Assembly (NCBI RefSeq): GCF_032854445.1
Contig: NC_088300.1
Span: 72,454,984-72,518,983, forward strand
Direction: 5' to 3'
Origin: Liolophura sinensis
Taxonomy: Eukaryota > Mollusca > Polyplacophora > Chitonida > Chitonidae
DNA length: 64,000 bases
Part shown: positions 35,301-50,000 of the stretch, one piece after another
Layout of the letters: every line of letters starts with the position of its first letter
Position numbering within the stretch: the stretch's first letter is position 1
Notes under the pieces: model-generated
The model's input: only the letters and a program-made list of their open reading frames with translations
Told to the model about the DNA's origin: nothing
Databases searched by the model: none
Program-made: the position numbers and the translations under genes

Positions 35301-38300
35301 GAAAATGTCGTTTTCCGACACCAAATAAACGAATGAAAAAAAATATCTATCTAATGTTCACATGTTACCGTTACAGTTAACAGCTGCTCTCAAAAACTCA
35401 CATCCAAGTAGCCATGGATTTGTAACACTTGACCAGAGCATGGTTAAGAACATCTCTCGAAAACTAGCAACACATGCCCAATGTAATCGACCTGCCGATG
35501 GTCCTGATTTTCCCCTGGTTCTGCTTGGTTTCCTCCCTCCATATTGCTGGTAGCCGTCGTATATGTGAAATATTCTTGAATACGGCGTAATACACCAACC
35601 AAATAAATAGATAAATAAGTCTAATATAACGAGGTTGCTGCATATCTCCACCTACAGCGTGATGGTGCTCATTCAGTTGAACGGATTTGTTTTTTCAGTC
35701 ATGAAAAGTCGGAGTAACAGCTAAAGTTCTACTACACGAAGAGCAAACGTTGCACTTCTGAGTAGTGTACATGATAATCAGGCGGTCTATATCCAGACGT
35801 ATCACCCATTCTTTGAACTAAAATACAATAAATTTTTCATAACAAAATTATCCTGTGGTTTTAGTTACAAAGTGATGTAACCAGTTCGACAAATTTAATT
35901 CCATTTTCAGTTCATTTGACTGCAAGTTCGCTTAAAGTGTCACGTGATATTAATATTTGTTTGTTGAATGCCTTTGACTACCACGTAAACAGAGCATTAA
36001 TCAAGTTTAATCATGGGTTTTCAAGGTCACAAACTTTCAGCTTAAAATCCATGGTCACAAGATTTTGTTCTTGTCGCCACACTAGCTAATTTATCTGAAA
36101 ATGTGAAGTACATATAATTAGGGGTAGGGGTTGATTTGTGTTTTGCTTGTTCACATTCATCATCCGTCTTTGAAGTATGATAGCTTTAGGCATCTACGGA
36201 TCTACAACCCAAACCTCAGGCCCATCGTTAATGTACAGACGGTCGTTTGGTCAAAGTTAATTCCTTGTCAGTAAATAATGATTAAGTTGTGTTATATTTT
36301 AATCATTATATTTTAAAAATTTTACAGATAACAAAGTTTCTATTTCCTTAAGAGATTTCTGTATATCTAAATAAAACTCTGTGAAACGTTTTGTGTTTTA
36401 CTATCAAGCCTATTATATCATTATTTAACTTTTACCATTTTGGGTGAGAAATAGGACATGCTGCCAGTTCTACTTGTTTGAACTTTTTGTGGTGTCTTTA
36501 AACAATAACAATAATAATACCTACTGTCAAAATACAAATATACGTTTATTATTATTATCCGCGAATCTTCGCTAGGTTTATTTGTGCCAACATTAATCAT
36601 GGTTAATTCATGTTTCTAATAAAAATGGGAAGTGCTGGAAGCATTTTAAGATTTATTAGTATATACATCATCAAAATATTTTTTGCAGTGTATCTGTCTA
36701 TGTGTCCAGAGCTCGGTAGATATTACAGTACATAAAATGTCAAAACTGGTTTATTTATAACTTCATTGTGTTCATTTAAGCTTAGATAGATAAGAAGGTA
36801 TAAGAAGCCAGATTGTAAAAATGTCAGACAGAGGTAAATAAAAAAAAAACACCAACCAAATCGTGTTTATGTTAATATTTGGTTAAATCTCCAAGGTCAA
36901 AGATCTGCAGTCAGTACATAGCATCAAATATCAAATAAAACATAAGACCATAAGTTTAACGTTAGTATGATGTGCATACCTGTATATCACACGTGAGGAA
37001 GTTTGTCGGAAACTTATCAAAGGTCATTGGTTTACTCCGGGCACATATCAAACTGACAGTTACCATGCAAGTGGGAATTTCTTGAGTGTGACCTTAACAA
37101 GGATCAAATGAGTATACGTCCCTACTTTACGTTGCTTTTTTGTTGAAATAGGGCAATGGCAATTTGACAAAATGAATACATAAGAGAGCCGTAAAATTAC
37201 GGATAAATGTACAGTTGTGAAAAGATACCGTTGGGATTCAACGAGTGGAGAAGAAATCATCCGCAGAAGAAGGAGGCATGGACCTCCCTCTGTGTAGCAG
37301 GCTTCGTCCACTTCAAAGCCTTCTAATGCCCAGTTTCTTAATACCGCGACCTTTGAAAGTGGACTGTTTTATTCTTGTGTGTTAGTTTTTTCTACTTGGC
37401 GAACACATTTGAACAGCTGTACCATTATTTTAGGACAATTTATTGTAAGCCCTTTTGCTTCTTTCTCCCGAAACCAGATTGGTGTAACATTTCCCAGCAA
37501 TCTCCGGATAGATTACATAGTTCATGCAAAATGTCAATACCCTTAGAAGTATATCTTTATAATTTTTGACCTAAATGCTAATGGAGGGCATTGATGGTCA
37601 GTACATATTAATTGTTAGATTAATTGTTAAGCTTTACCAGGCGTTCTTCTTACCCATTTTTTAAGACCAGCTAATTAATTTTACCCTGGTCACGTACTTA
37701 CAGAGGTTTTCAATGTGAATCTGTCTTAATAAAGAAGACAATGTGGATATCCTAACCACTCACGCTTGACGCCGTCTTAATTACCTTCTGGTAAACCACC
37801 AGTGTACATGCCAACGATTACCTAAAAGGCCCGGAACAGACTCAAACGTATTGCTGTGATTGTCTTCCTATTTTACCTCTGTGTATGCAACTCAGCGTAT
37901 CATCAATTAACTTTTGTAACAAGATCATAAAACTGTCAATGCTACAGCAAATGTCTTACATTGTTGCACTTCTACACTTGCCCGATGACGTTTACTTGAT
38001 TAGCATTATTACTACAGCAGATATGTTACATTGTTGCACTTGTACTCTTTGTTTCCTCAGCAGATAAGTTACGTTACTGCACTTGTACAATTTGTTTCCT
38101 CAGCAGATATGTCATATTACTGCAGTTGTACACTTTGTTTCCTCAGGATTCATTTTATCGGGCACTTGTTTCATTTTTCTTTCGAATTAACTGTGACGTC
38201 ATTGTAGCCTATGTTTGATATAGGCAAATCGATGCGTTCCCAACTTATATTAAAGATATCCCGTCTTATAATAGGTACAGACAATGCTCATGTCAACTTT

Positions 38301-41300
38301 TTTGTGCAAAGTCATAGACATTTGCATGCCGGTTATCCGTATGAATCGACTGAATGAGGTTGTAAGCTGGGAATTGCAAACGTGGGGGGTGGGGTGGGGT
38401 GGGGCTAGGCAAACATGTGACAGTGGTTCTCCGTACAGTAACAGCCATGAGGCCGCGGGTTCCTTACCGGTCTTAGGCAGCCGTTTTCGAGATTCCTTCG
38501 CGCTCCGGCCCTGGTGACTGTAATAAACGCTTAAGACCACTTGTCTTCCACCAGAATAGCGAACAAGTTTGTACATCGTCAGTAGTTTGCCAGAGATCAG
38601 TTGTTTGCTCTTGGCACCCCGGCTTCCTCTACACACAAGTCCAAACGTCATCGTATAGGTGAACAATTCTTGAGGAGGTGACAAACATCAACCAAGTACA
38701 TTTTACATGGTCTGAGCAACGCCAACCTGCTAATGAGTTTAACAAAGTTTAACAAATCTTTGTCGAAATACTGAACAGTCAGCACTGTTTATGCTTACTT
38801 TTTTACGCTGTTGCTTTATGCTGAACAAACCATTCTCTTGTAAAAGCTGAATGTGATGGCCTACAACGTAAGAAGGACGTGGGTTATGCTGTATACTATA
38901 ACGTAAACTAATTTCACTGACTATCTCGAAATAATACTGTCCAGGTATGGCCATAAAGATTTTCCTTTGTGATTTAAACAACTACAAGATGCGTTAAAAT
39001 GTAATAAAATGTTGCATGATAGTTTCATTATATTTGTACTTTTGCTTACAGGCAGCCCAGTTTTACCAGGACATCGATACGGGTGCAGCTATCGAACTGT
39101 CATGTGACAACTCGACGGAGGAGTGCATACCGTCACTGGTAAGTTATCATCACAATTGTAGTTTGGCACTCGGAGAGAAATCTAGAGTGATCCATTTAAG
39201 TGGATAATAAAAATTAAATTCTCGTAAATTGCTGAAAATTATGTGGATGGACAAAATTTGAAAATGATCAGTTACATGAGTGCAATTGTTGGAACAAAAT
39301 TTTGTTAATCATTTGTCTTGACAGACATTATACTCTGCAGTAGCCGATGTAATATGAAAATGATTTGTTCGCGTTATGTCTTTGCCCTGACTGATAAGTT
39401 TCTTTTATAGAAATAAGTACTATTTTATTTACTATGTCATTGGAAAACATGTGTAAAATAGTGGGCAAGTCACATATAGTTGTTTAACATACAGTCGTGT
39501 ACACCAGTGGCAAACCCATTATGTTACATTTATTAAGACGTCACTTATGTTCAGCACGGAAACGATACCCTTAGTAAACTGTACCATGAATTTAATACAA
39601 GAGGACACGGAAAAAAAACAATGCCCCATGTTCATCTCATCAGTAGGATTTAAAAGCAGACATAATAGATGCCAGGCATTTCAGTGCATTAAAGGACTCC
39701 TCTTGTTTTTATCTTTTATTTTCCTAGTTGTCTTTACAAATGTCACTTTGTATCTTCCACTTCCTTTGTTACATGAGCTGTAACGCACAATGCCTTGATG
39801 CCCCCTTGTCAAGTTCACCTGCACACAAAAACCGCTTTAAAAGCTGACAGGCATTGTGTTTGAGGTCGCAATACAGGGTGACTTTGTTCAAAAAGGTCCT
39901 GGGAATGAAAATACCTTTTATTATATTTGTCTAATTTTAATCAAGTCATCTAGTCACAAGGACTCTGATATACAAACGACCATGTGGCACCGGATATCTT
40001 TCATCTAAATCCCTCTGTGCTTTGCTCTCCACGTTTGTAGAGCTCTATATTTAATTGTTAAAGGAAACATAGCACCTTTTTTGTATTGTCCTGCGGATGG
40101 GTTGAATCCCCTGGAGTCTGCACACACCGAACTCTGTCATGATTGTGATAATTGTATCAATTCGCCTTGAGTTTAGTTTGGAACTTAGTTTAGTTTAACT
40201 AACTTTAGTTTATGTTTTGTTTAGAACTTTGTTCAGATTAACATAATACACTGATTTCTGTTCAAAAAGAGCCCGCCACACACAATGAAAGACGCAAAGA
40301 ATGTCTGATAATAGCATCCAGGTGTGATAAGAAAGTGATAACAATGATCTATTTTAATACATTATTTACATCAGGTAGAACTGATATCAACTGTACATTT
40401 ATACCACTGTCAATGAAAATCTAAGGAAGAAACTCATGGCACATGTTGAAAATGCTTTGTAAAAGGGGGCCACATGATTGCAAGTATAATAACGGAACTT
40501 GTACATGTATCATGTTCTCAAGAAAATTGAATGAGTCGGAATCAGTTGAAAGGAAATATAACAATTTGATAAATTTTCTGATAAATTCAAATGTCTTAAT
40601 TATACCAGACGGTCGATACCTGCTGCAATGTTCAACATGCGTCTCTGTGCACCTCCTCTAATGTTACAAATATATAGACAAACATATCTCAAGGCAGTGT
40701 GCATTCTCCCGTATAAAAAAGGTCAATAAGATTAAAGCCTTTCTACCGGACTTGGTTTTCTGCATGGAACACCTATTTTCTACTTTGACTAAGATACTAG
40801 GCCTGAGCCAGCGTTTCCTCTATTGTAAGTCTGTACTGATGTGAAACGCTTTTAACATGTCCACAGAGTAAAACGAGCTTTACATATACGACCATTACAA
40901 AACAGGTTCCTACCTTTTGTTACTTTGTTTGTTAATTGTATTATTTATAGTTATTATTAACTGGCATCAACGATGAGTTATTGCATCACTTCATTTGCGT
41001 ACACGAGCCCTTAAATGGTCTCCTTTAAGTTTTACAATGAGTATAATTCTCTTGTAAGTAAACATGGACAGAGCGTTCAGAATGTCTGGCGCTCTGCTTC
41101 ATGTTCTGTCTAATTCCGCTTAACTCGGGGCTAGGGGTTGTATATTCATTGTGTTGAATTAGATCTCCACTTTAGACATATGAACAAATGCAATCAAAGC
41201 AAAAATGAGACACTTAATTTAATATCGACAACATTCTAGCGTGGTGCACGATTTGAATACTGATTTCACCCAGTCACCTAGAGCATACCTTGCATCTTTC

Positions 41301-44300
41301 ACACATCACTGAGAACGGTTGACTGCTTCTCCTTGTATGATTCCGTCCTATTCTTGTACTTTATACACTCCTTAGTTCTTTGGTAATGGTTTTGGGAATT
41401 AACCTTACGATTATTGACCGGGAACGTCCATCTTGCATGGTTGACGGCTGGTATACGAATGTCTGTTTCGACGCATAGATCTCTCGCATATTCTTCTTTC
41501 TCTAAACCAATTGTTGTTGTAAATTTGGCCGCCGTTGTTAAACAATTTGAATTGAATACATAAAAGCATTTATGGAATTTAATATTTTGCGTTTTTCGGC
41601 TTTTAGCGAGGTTCGTTTTACCAGGACAAAATTCTGTACGAACTTTCGCCGTTTGTGGAAAATGACACTCTTGCGATATCCCATATAAAAAAGCGAAGCA
41701 CAGATTCGCACCAAGTGGTACAGAGGACGGATCAGGATGGCAATGGTAAGTCCGTGGGACTCTTCATGTCTACATCTAATGTTGGGCTTGTGATTAAATA
41801 GTACATGGGTTCTCCTCAGAAACGGAAATATATCTACACATAAACATTGATTGTGTTTTATAATGTTTAATATGGCTAAAACAATGTCAGTGTTTTGCAG
41901 TGATGCTAGGCAAAATTCAGGCATTCCCGTTTCCTCTTCCTCGTAAACTGATGATAAACATGCATCCACTAAAGTATATATAGTATTCTTGCGTATGCCA
42001 TTAAGCAACGATCAAATAAATAAATTGATACAGGAATATTTATCAGAACGCCTGTAGGTCTGCTTGTATTGAAAATTGTTCTTCTTGCTTGTTGTTGTCT
42101 CCACTGATATAGAAATGTTCAAGACAGCCTCTTGTCAGTTTACCTCAGTCAGGGTTTTATTCTAACTGTTCGTGTAAATGCATAAATAGTAGCAATACAA
42201 TGCACATGAGAATGGGGTAACAGTTGCTGAGTCTCAAAGTAGTTTCTCAGTTTATTATACCTATTTTTGTTTTCTCCATGTTTTAGAGATATTTCAAGCT
42301 CCTATGAGTGTTCGGTTTACTGTAGAAGTGCGGAAAATGTCCCAAAGATCAAAGCGGTCGTACAAAGAGCCGCGTTGTGTGGAATTAGTCGCTGTCATCT
42401 CGTATGACATATTTAACAGGTAAGTGCTGGACTTACTAGGTGAATTTCAAATCCTCCCAACTACTTAATACCTCCAAGTGGGTGTCCAAAAGATTAACTG
42501 TCATCCACCAATCAATCAGCTAATAAACCATTTATTTCATAACAGTTGATTTATCACGAAGATGCGAAATAACCAACCACTAGCAGGTTAATCAGAAGGA
42601 TAAGGAATTTAGTAATCAGACCATATCAGTCAACCGCTTTAGTGTACGCCAAAAACTATTTCATGGATTCGTTCAACACAAATTCGGAGCATCTGTTTAG
42701 GAATGTTTCATTCATTAAATAACTCGATACGCTTAACAGATGTTGAGATTATACATATGTGCTGATTCATACTTTGTATTAAGGGTGATGGTAAACCTTA
42801 AATTAAGGGCAAATAGCACGCTCCTTAACCACTCTGACCTACGAGTAGTACATGTTATCAGCACAGGTGTGTTGCGGCAGGTGTGTATCTAATATATTGA
42901 CGTTAGACATGAGAGCGCGTCTGAAAACACGAAGACTTCGTATCAGTTAAGTATACATATATCTCCTGTCACCGACCCATGGACTGTGCATGTCCAAAGC
43001 AAACGCATTCAAATTTAGTGTGCATGATCAATTGTATTCGAGTTATTAACACAGCCAGCCACATATTACGTGTGTATTGGTACAACTCTCCCGCCCCAAC
43101 ACACAGCTTCGCCACCGCGCGTGCTAACTTAACCAGGTGTGAAATCGCCGACTTGTACTTGTCAGGATATGATCGTCAATTATTTAAAAGCATCTCACGT
43201 GACAGTTTTATCAGCGCTTTTCACAAAAATATATGTGTCACGATATCTAACAGTTTCACTCACAGAAAAATAAGCTTATATTTAATTTCACCTTCACTTC
43301 AAATGGGAAGAGAACGTGGGGAATGTGATGTAAATGTTTACAGTCCTAACACGTATTGTGTAAGACACGAAAACGCCTGTAGGATACAACACATATGGAC
43401 GCAACGCCCTTAATACTGGTGTAAATAAAAAAGTCATGCCCTCACATTAGCCATGCGTGTTGTTATTTATATGTTCATAAGCGTTGAATGCTTTGAATTG
43501 TTTTCTTCAGAGGACAGACAGCCGTTTTGGTTTTCTCAGAATTTTTAACTTTATCTTTTAATTTATTCTACAAATAAGTATTGAGAATGTCCACTTATCC
43601 AATGATTACACCAATGTTTGTACTTGTCATCTGTCATACAAAAAAAAACCGCTCATTTTCCTCGTGTTTAGCTCGAGGCCATAGCTGTAAATACAGTTAT
43701 ATTTATTAACATTGCACTGTGCATATTTATAGCTTGTTGTTTGTAAATATATAATCAAAATGTAATGAGTAAACTCTGGGTGACGTAAGAAGTTAAATGT
43801 TACCATTGATTATCAAATGTCTCCACAATACTTGTGTATAGTAATATTTGGATGCTACGTTGACCGGTGCCTCGCGTTTTGCTGTTCATCAACCTATTCA
43901 CCTGAGGAATAATATTAAGAAATGTGGTAAATCTAGTGGAGTTTAAACGGCGAAATTGGAAGTCATTAAAATGTGTTCATTTCCTTTCAGATGGTACAAA
44001 CTTAGTCCACATTTTGACAAAACAGCCCGAGAAAATGACGCTTTGTTCAACATACGCCGTTATTTTGCCATGGTTGTTCAAGGGGTATGTGGCGATGTTT
44101 GTTTGCATGACGAACTGCTAATGCTTACCTAGGTACTTTCGACTGCGGCTTTGCGTCAGGCTGTTTGTCAGGTAAACCTGACCTGGTGCGGCGCGCCGCG
44201 TTGGGCTCTGCCCTGTTTCCGTCACCCATGACCTTGACGAACGATATACAACTGAAATAATCAATCAGATAACTAAATGAAAAAAGTCATATATTTTGAA

Positions 44301-47048
44301 GTGAAAAGTGCTTCGCGATTCCTTTTGCTCAAGTGATGATGAAATTTGTTTGGCACATTTCATAATGTATTATATTTTGACTTATTGACCGCTGGATAAA
44401 ATAAAATTTATGTTTATTATTTCACATAATGTGCTATGCTTTATTTCGGTTCGCTTTGACAGGTGGATTTACGGTATTCAAGTATCATCACCATAGACTT
44501 CAGCCTGTGTGTCAAGCTTTCTGCTTACGTCATTGCAACTGTAAGTTTATTAGGCTTAAAACGGTGTAAAATGTTCAGAAACCAATAGTTATAGTTTCTT
44601 ATTTCCCTATATCTTAGGAGCCTTCCCTTATACACCATCAACATTTGGGTGTATAGACGTAAGCTACGGCCTTGACAATGTCTCCCAGATATCAGTATCA
44701 TTGATTATTTAGGAACGTATTGTCTAGTACAGTCTGCGGTATGTTTTCTCTCATTCTCCTTAATAAATCCATGCAGCGACTACAGTGTGATAGCTGGTAA
44801 ATTGTTACAAGTAACCGATGAAATACGACCTTTTGTCTCTCATTCTCCTTAATAAATCCATGCAACGATCACAGTGTGGTAGCTGGTAAATTGTTACAAG
44901 TAACAGATGAAATACGACCTTTTCTCTCCCATTCTCCTTAATAAATCCATGCAGCGACTACAGTGTGATAGCTGGTAAATTGTTACAAGTAACCGATGAG
45001 ATACGACCTTTTGTCAATTCACCTTAGTTAGCATTGTCTGTCTGCTCAGCGTTGTATACCCTAACTTCCCAGACTAAGCGGGATTCCCCATGGACGGAAA
45101 CTAAAAACGTGGGCGGGGCTGTGGATGGTGCTGATGTCCTTCCCTTCTTTAGAACCTGGTCGATCCACAACGGTGGGAAGATTGGTCCATACGACCACAT
45201 ACAGCTGTTCACCGGGTGAGTGTCAGCTAATAAACTCAAAAGCTGATGGAATTGAGTGGCCTCCCCTGATGCCCTTTTCAACAAAACATCACAGAGAGCG
45301 TAACTATAACATGTGTTGATTTTATTGGCCTATCAAGCCAATGAAATAATGTTTCACAGTTCACTTAAATAATCGGTAACCTTTTCTAATATGTGCGCAG
45401 CTATGTACCTGATCGTTGTTAGTTTGATTGTTACCTTAGAATTCAACATCGTTTTTCATTTTTATTTCAATCATATAAGAACTTGTTTTCTACTGTTAGT
45501 ATGAATAGTGCTATCTAACTTACTTACCTTGCCGGAAACACCAGCCATGATTCACGTAAAGTCGTCCTATTAGAGTTCTATATGTGGCCCTGTGTTAGAT
45601 TATCCTCCGATATCACAATGTACAGAATGCACGGAATGTTCATATTAGATCCTGTTTCTTACAGGTACGATGTAAAGACAGGGGGAGATACATCCGCTGT
45701 GGGTAGGTAAACTTCACCACCACCTTATCTGTTGGCTTTAAGAAACAGACCACCTGTAAATTAAATTACACATAGATCAAAAGACATGGTTTTCTTGTCT
45801 ATTTGTTACAGGTCTGAGCTACATCCGTTCCACGTGCCTGAAATCTTGGGCCGTGTCTGTAATATTCATGTCTATGTGTTACAGGTCTGAGGTACATCAG
45901 TTCCATTTGCCTGAAATCTTGGGCGGCGTCTGTAATATTCATGCCTATCTGTTACAGGTCTGAGCTACATCCGTTTCACGTGCCTGAAATCTTGGGCCGT
46001 GTCTGTAATATTCATGCCTATCTGTTACAGGTCTGAGTTACATCAGTTCTATTTGCCTGAAATCCTGGGCCGTGTCTGTAATATTCATGCCTATCTGTTA
46101 CAGGTCTGAGTTACATCAGTTCTATTTGCCTGAAATCCTGGGCCGTGTCTGTAATATTCATGCCTATCTGTTACAGGTCTGAGTTACATCAGTTCTATTT
46201 GCCTGAGATCTCGGGCCGTGTCTGTAATATTCATGCCTATCTGTTACAGGTCTGAGTTACATCAGTTCTATTTGCCTGAAATCCTGGGCCGTGTCTGTAA
46301 TATTCATGCCTATCTGTTACAGGTCTGAGTTACATCAGTTCTATTTGCCTGAGATCTCGGGCCGTGTCTGTAATATTCATGCCTATCTGTTACAGGTCTG
46401 AGTTACATCAGCTCTATTTGCCTGAAATCCTGGGCCGTGTCTGTAATATTCATGCCTATCTGTTACAGGTCTGAGTTACATCAGTTCTATTTGCCTGAAA
46501 TCCTGGGCCGTGTCTGTAATATTCATGCCTATCTGTTACAGGTCTGAGTTACATCAGCTCTATTTGCCTGAAATCCTGGGCCGTGTCTATTGTGGAGGAT
46601 AACCAAGACATGATGCACACAACTACGGCTTCCACACATGAGATAGGCCATAGGTAATGAACCACGCCCTGCTGGGAACGCAACCAAAATAAGCAGAACT
46701 TTAATCAGTAGCTATTATACTTGTATTCATGTAAATTTCCAGGCATATTTTCTTCTTTCATTTTGATCAAAACCTAGTGCATGTGTCTCTCTAACTAGGA
46801 ACTTCGTTACTCTTCCACACAGTTTTAATATGCATTCTGTGACCCATGGAAACCAAGAATAAACTGTTCACAGCCAGTATTTACAGTTAAAAGAGCAGGT
46901 ATTATTTTCTGTAAAATATTTTCATTGAGACCAATTTTGAGTATGACACTGAATAAATTCTTTCCTTCTCAAAAATACACATGAGAATATACATGTACAC
47001 AGTAGTTTGCACATGAGTAGTTTCAGTTGTACCTATTTGTTTATTTAC

Positions 47049-47079
<31 letters not shown>

Positions 47080-50000
47080 TGACTGGTGTATTACATCGTA
47101 CGAAAATATTTCACCTATAAGCAACGAGAAAAATGTGGGGATGAGACCGGACCAAGTCTTAGGATGCCCCGCGAAGCTGGCCTGACACATGAAAAGTCTT
47201 GCAACGTAATACCACATCGGGCGTAATGCGCAAGCGCGAGTAGTCTCAAAGATAGTCAATAAATAAATATGATAGTGCTTTTATATTTTCAGCTGGAAAA
47301 CATAAGTGTACATACAAATCCACCTTGTTCAGTCAAATGCAGCGTACGCTAACCTGCGACTGGCATGTCGCTAAAGCAAAACCTCTCATCTCAAACCAAT
47401 CGTACTGTTATGTCGCAAAAGCCAACCTCTCATCTGAAATCAACCATACTGTTATGTCGCAAAAGCCAACCTCTCATCTGAACTCAATCATACTGTTATG
47501 TCGGTAAAGCAAACGGAAAACAGCTACACATTACTCCATGCTTGACGGTATAGGACAGCCATTCATATATCCTATTTTCTCTTCAGTTTAGGTGCCTATC
47601 ACGACGGTCACAGAAATGTCTGCCCAAAATCCTCAAAGTACATTATGTCGCCGAAGATAGGACAGCCGAGCAGCGCGGATGAACTAAATCCATGGAGATT
47701 CTCACAATGTTCCGTCAGCTATTTTGCCAAAACATTAAGGCTTCTAAAACGGTAAGTTTCTAGTTCCTGGAGCCAAAATTGAATTGGTGGTGGGAGGGGG
47801 GAGTAGGCACATAATAAACATATCCACATATTAAACAAACCGCACATAATACTGTACAGTAACCAACTTACGTTGGTCAGTTAAGTCATATAAATAGGGG
47901 AGACAACTGCGAATTTGTCACATAAGAGTGACATACATTTTAATTTATTTGTCATAGGAGTACAATTAGGCATATTCTTACAACAGAATACGCTAAAAAT
48001 GTAAAAATGGAGGAACTACAATTAACAACACACCTGTGATCAAGAAATTATTTCGCATACAGCTTATTTATTTGGACAGTCCAAAATAATGAAAGCAGAA
48101 TAATCTAATGCGCGGAACTTTAAGCACTTCTTCTGTAAGAGGGCTTCAATGGATAGAACAACTTTGTGAAACAGTTTTGACTTCGGTGATCATATTTTGA
48201 TGTTGGTATTTCGGATAAGAATTTCTTACCTTCGTGCATTGGCCGTAAAGTTTAAAATAGTTATGCACGCATTATTATTAAAGTTCACATTTAAAATGTA
48301 ACCTCAGATCTGTTGATTGACAGGTATGGCATTGACTGCATCAGCGACAAGCCCCGACTCCTTGGCGACCGCCAGTGGAAATCTTACACACGGAATCTGC
48401 CGGGACAACTGTACCCTCCAGACCAACAGTGTAGATTGATGCACGGAGATACATCCTTCATGAGCCGGAAACTCCTACAAGAGAGGGTAAGTGTTTTGTA
48501 GCTAGTTCCTCCAAGAGAGAGTAAGTGTTTTGTGCCTAGTTGAGTGTAGATTGATGCACGGTAATACATCCTTCATGAGCCGGAAACTCCTCCAGGAGAG
48601 AGTGCGTGTTTTGTATCCATAGTGTAGACTGATGGATGGTAATACATCCTTCATGAAGCGGAAACTCCTCCAGGAGAGAGCACGTGTTTTGTAGCTAGTT
48701 TAGTGTAGATTAATGCACGGTAATACATCCTTCATGAGCCGGAACTCCTCCAGGAGAGAGTACGTGTTTTGTATACATAGTGTATACTGATGGACGGTAA
48801 TACATCCTTCATGAAGCGGAAACTCCTCCAGGAGAGAGTACGTGTTTTCTATCCATAGTGTAGACTGATGGACGATAATACATCCTTCATGAAGCGGAAA
48901 CTCCTCCAGGAGAGAGCACGTGTTTTGTACCTAGTTGAGTGTAGATTGATGGACGGTAATACATCCTTCATGAGCAGGAAACTCCCCCAGGAGAGAGTAC
49001 GTGTTTTGTACCTTGTTGAGTGTAGATTGATGCACGGTAATACATCCTTCATGAAGCGGAAACTCCTCCAGGAGAGAGCACGTGTTTTGTACCTAGGTGA
49101 GTGTAGATTGATGAACGGTAATACATCCTTCATGAGCCGGAAACTCCTCCAGGAGAGAGTAGGTGGTTTGTATCTATAGTGTAGACTGATGGACGATAAT
49201 ACATCCTTCATGAGCCGGAAACTCCTCCAGGAGAGAGTACGTGTTTTGTATCCATAGTGTAGACTGATGGACGGTAATACATCCTTCATGAGCTGGAAAC
49301 TCCTCCAGAAGAGAGCACGTGTTTTGTATCCATAGTGTAGACTGGTGGACGGTAATACATCCTTCATGAGCCGGAAACTCCTCCAGGAGAGAGTACGTGT
49401 TTTGTAGCTAGTTTAGTGTAGACTGATGGATGGTAATACATCCTTCATGAGCCGGCACTCCTCCAGGAGAGAGTACGTGTTTTGTACCTTGTTGAGTGTA
49501 GATTGATGGACGGTAATACATCCTTCATGAGCCAAAAACTCCCCCAGGAGAGAGTACGTGTTTTGTACCTTGTTGAGTGTAGATTGATGGACGGTAATAC
49601 ATCCTTCATGAAGCGGAAACTCCTCCAGGAGAGAGCACGTGTTTTGTACCTAGTTGAGTGTAGATTGATGGACGGTAATACATCCTTCATGAGCCGGAAA
49701 CTCCTCCAGGAGAGAGTAGGTGGTTTGTATCTATAGTGTAGACTGATGGACGGTAATACATCCTTCATGAGCCGGAAACTCCTCCAGGAGAGAGTAGGTG
49801 GTTTGTATCTATAGTGTAGACTGATGGACGATAATACATCCTTCATGAGCCGGCACTCCTCCAGGAGAGAGCACGTGTTTTGTATCCATAGTGTAGACTG
49901 ATGGACGGTAATACATCCTTCATGAGCCGGAAACTCCTCCAGGAGAGAGTACGTGTTTTGTATCCATAGTGTAGACTGATGGATGGTAATACATCCTTCA

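Larger units (their letters stand above)
30537..39051 (+). other. Intron 2 (8.5 kb)
   Basis: Contains SINE-like copies at 31055 and 35450, the short array at 37945 and a G-rich tract at 38382. No embedded gene recognised; ORFs such as 38250-38684 minus carry no motif. Confidence 0.7.

Noticed and set aside
41538-42008. 156-codon minus-strand ORF
   Set aside because: Antisense shadow over exon 4 and a SINE tail; no motif.
42979-43413. 144-codon plus-strand ORF in intron 5 as a gene or extra exon
   Set aside because: No recognisable domain, and the flanking exons 5 and 6 join in phase without it.
45050-45215. Exon 8 beginning at the strong-looking acceptor TCTGTCTGCTCAG
   Set aside because: With exon 7 ending in phase 0 it gives a stop after four codons. 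Kept only as an alternative pending cDNA.
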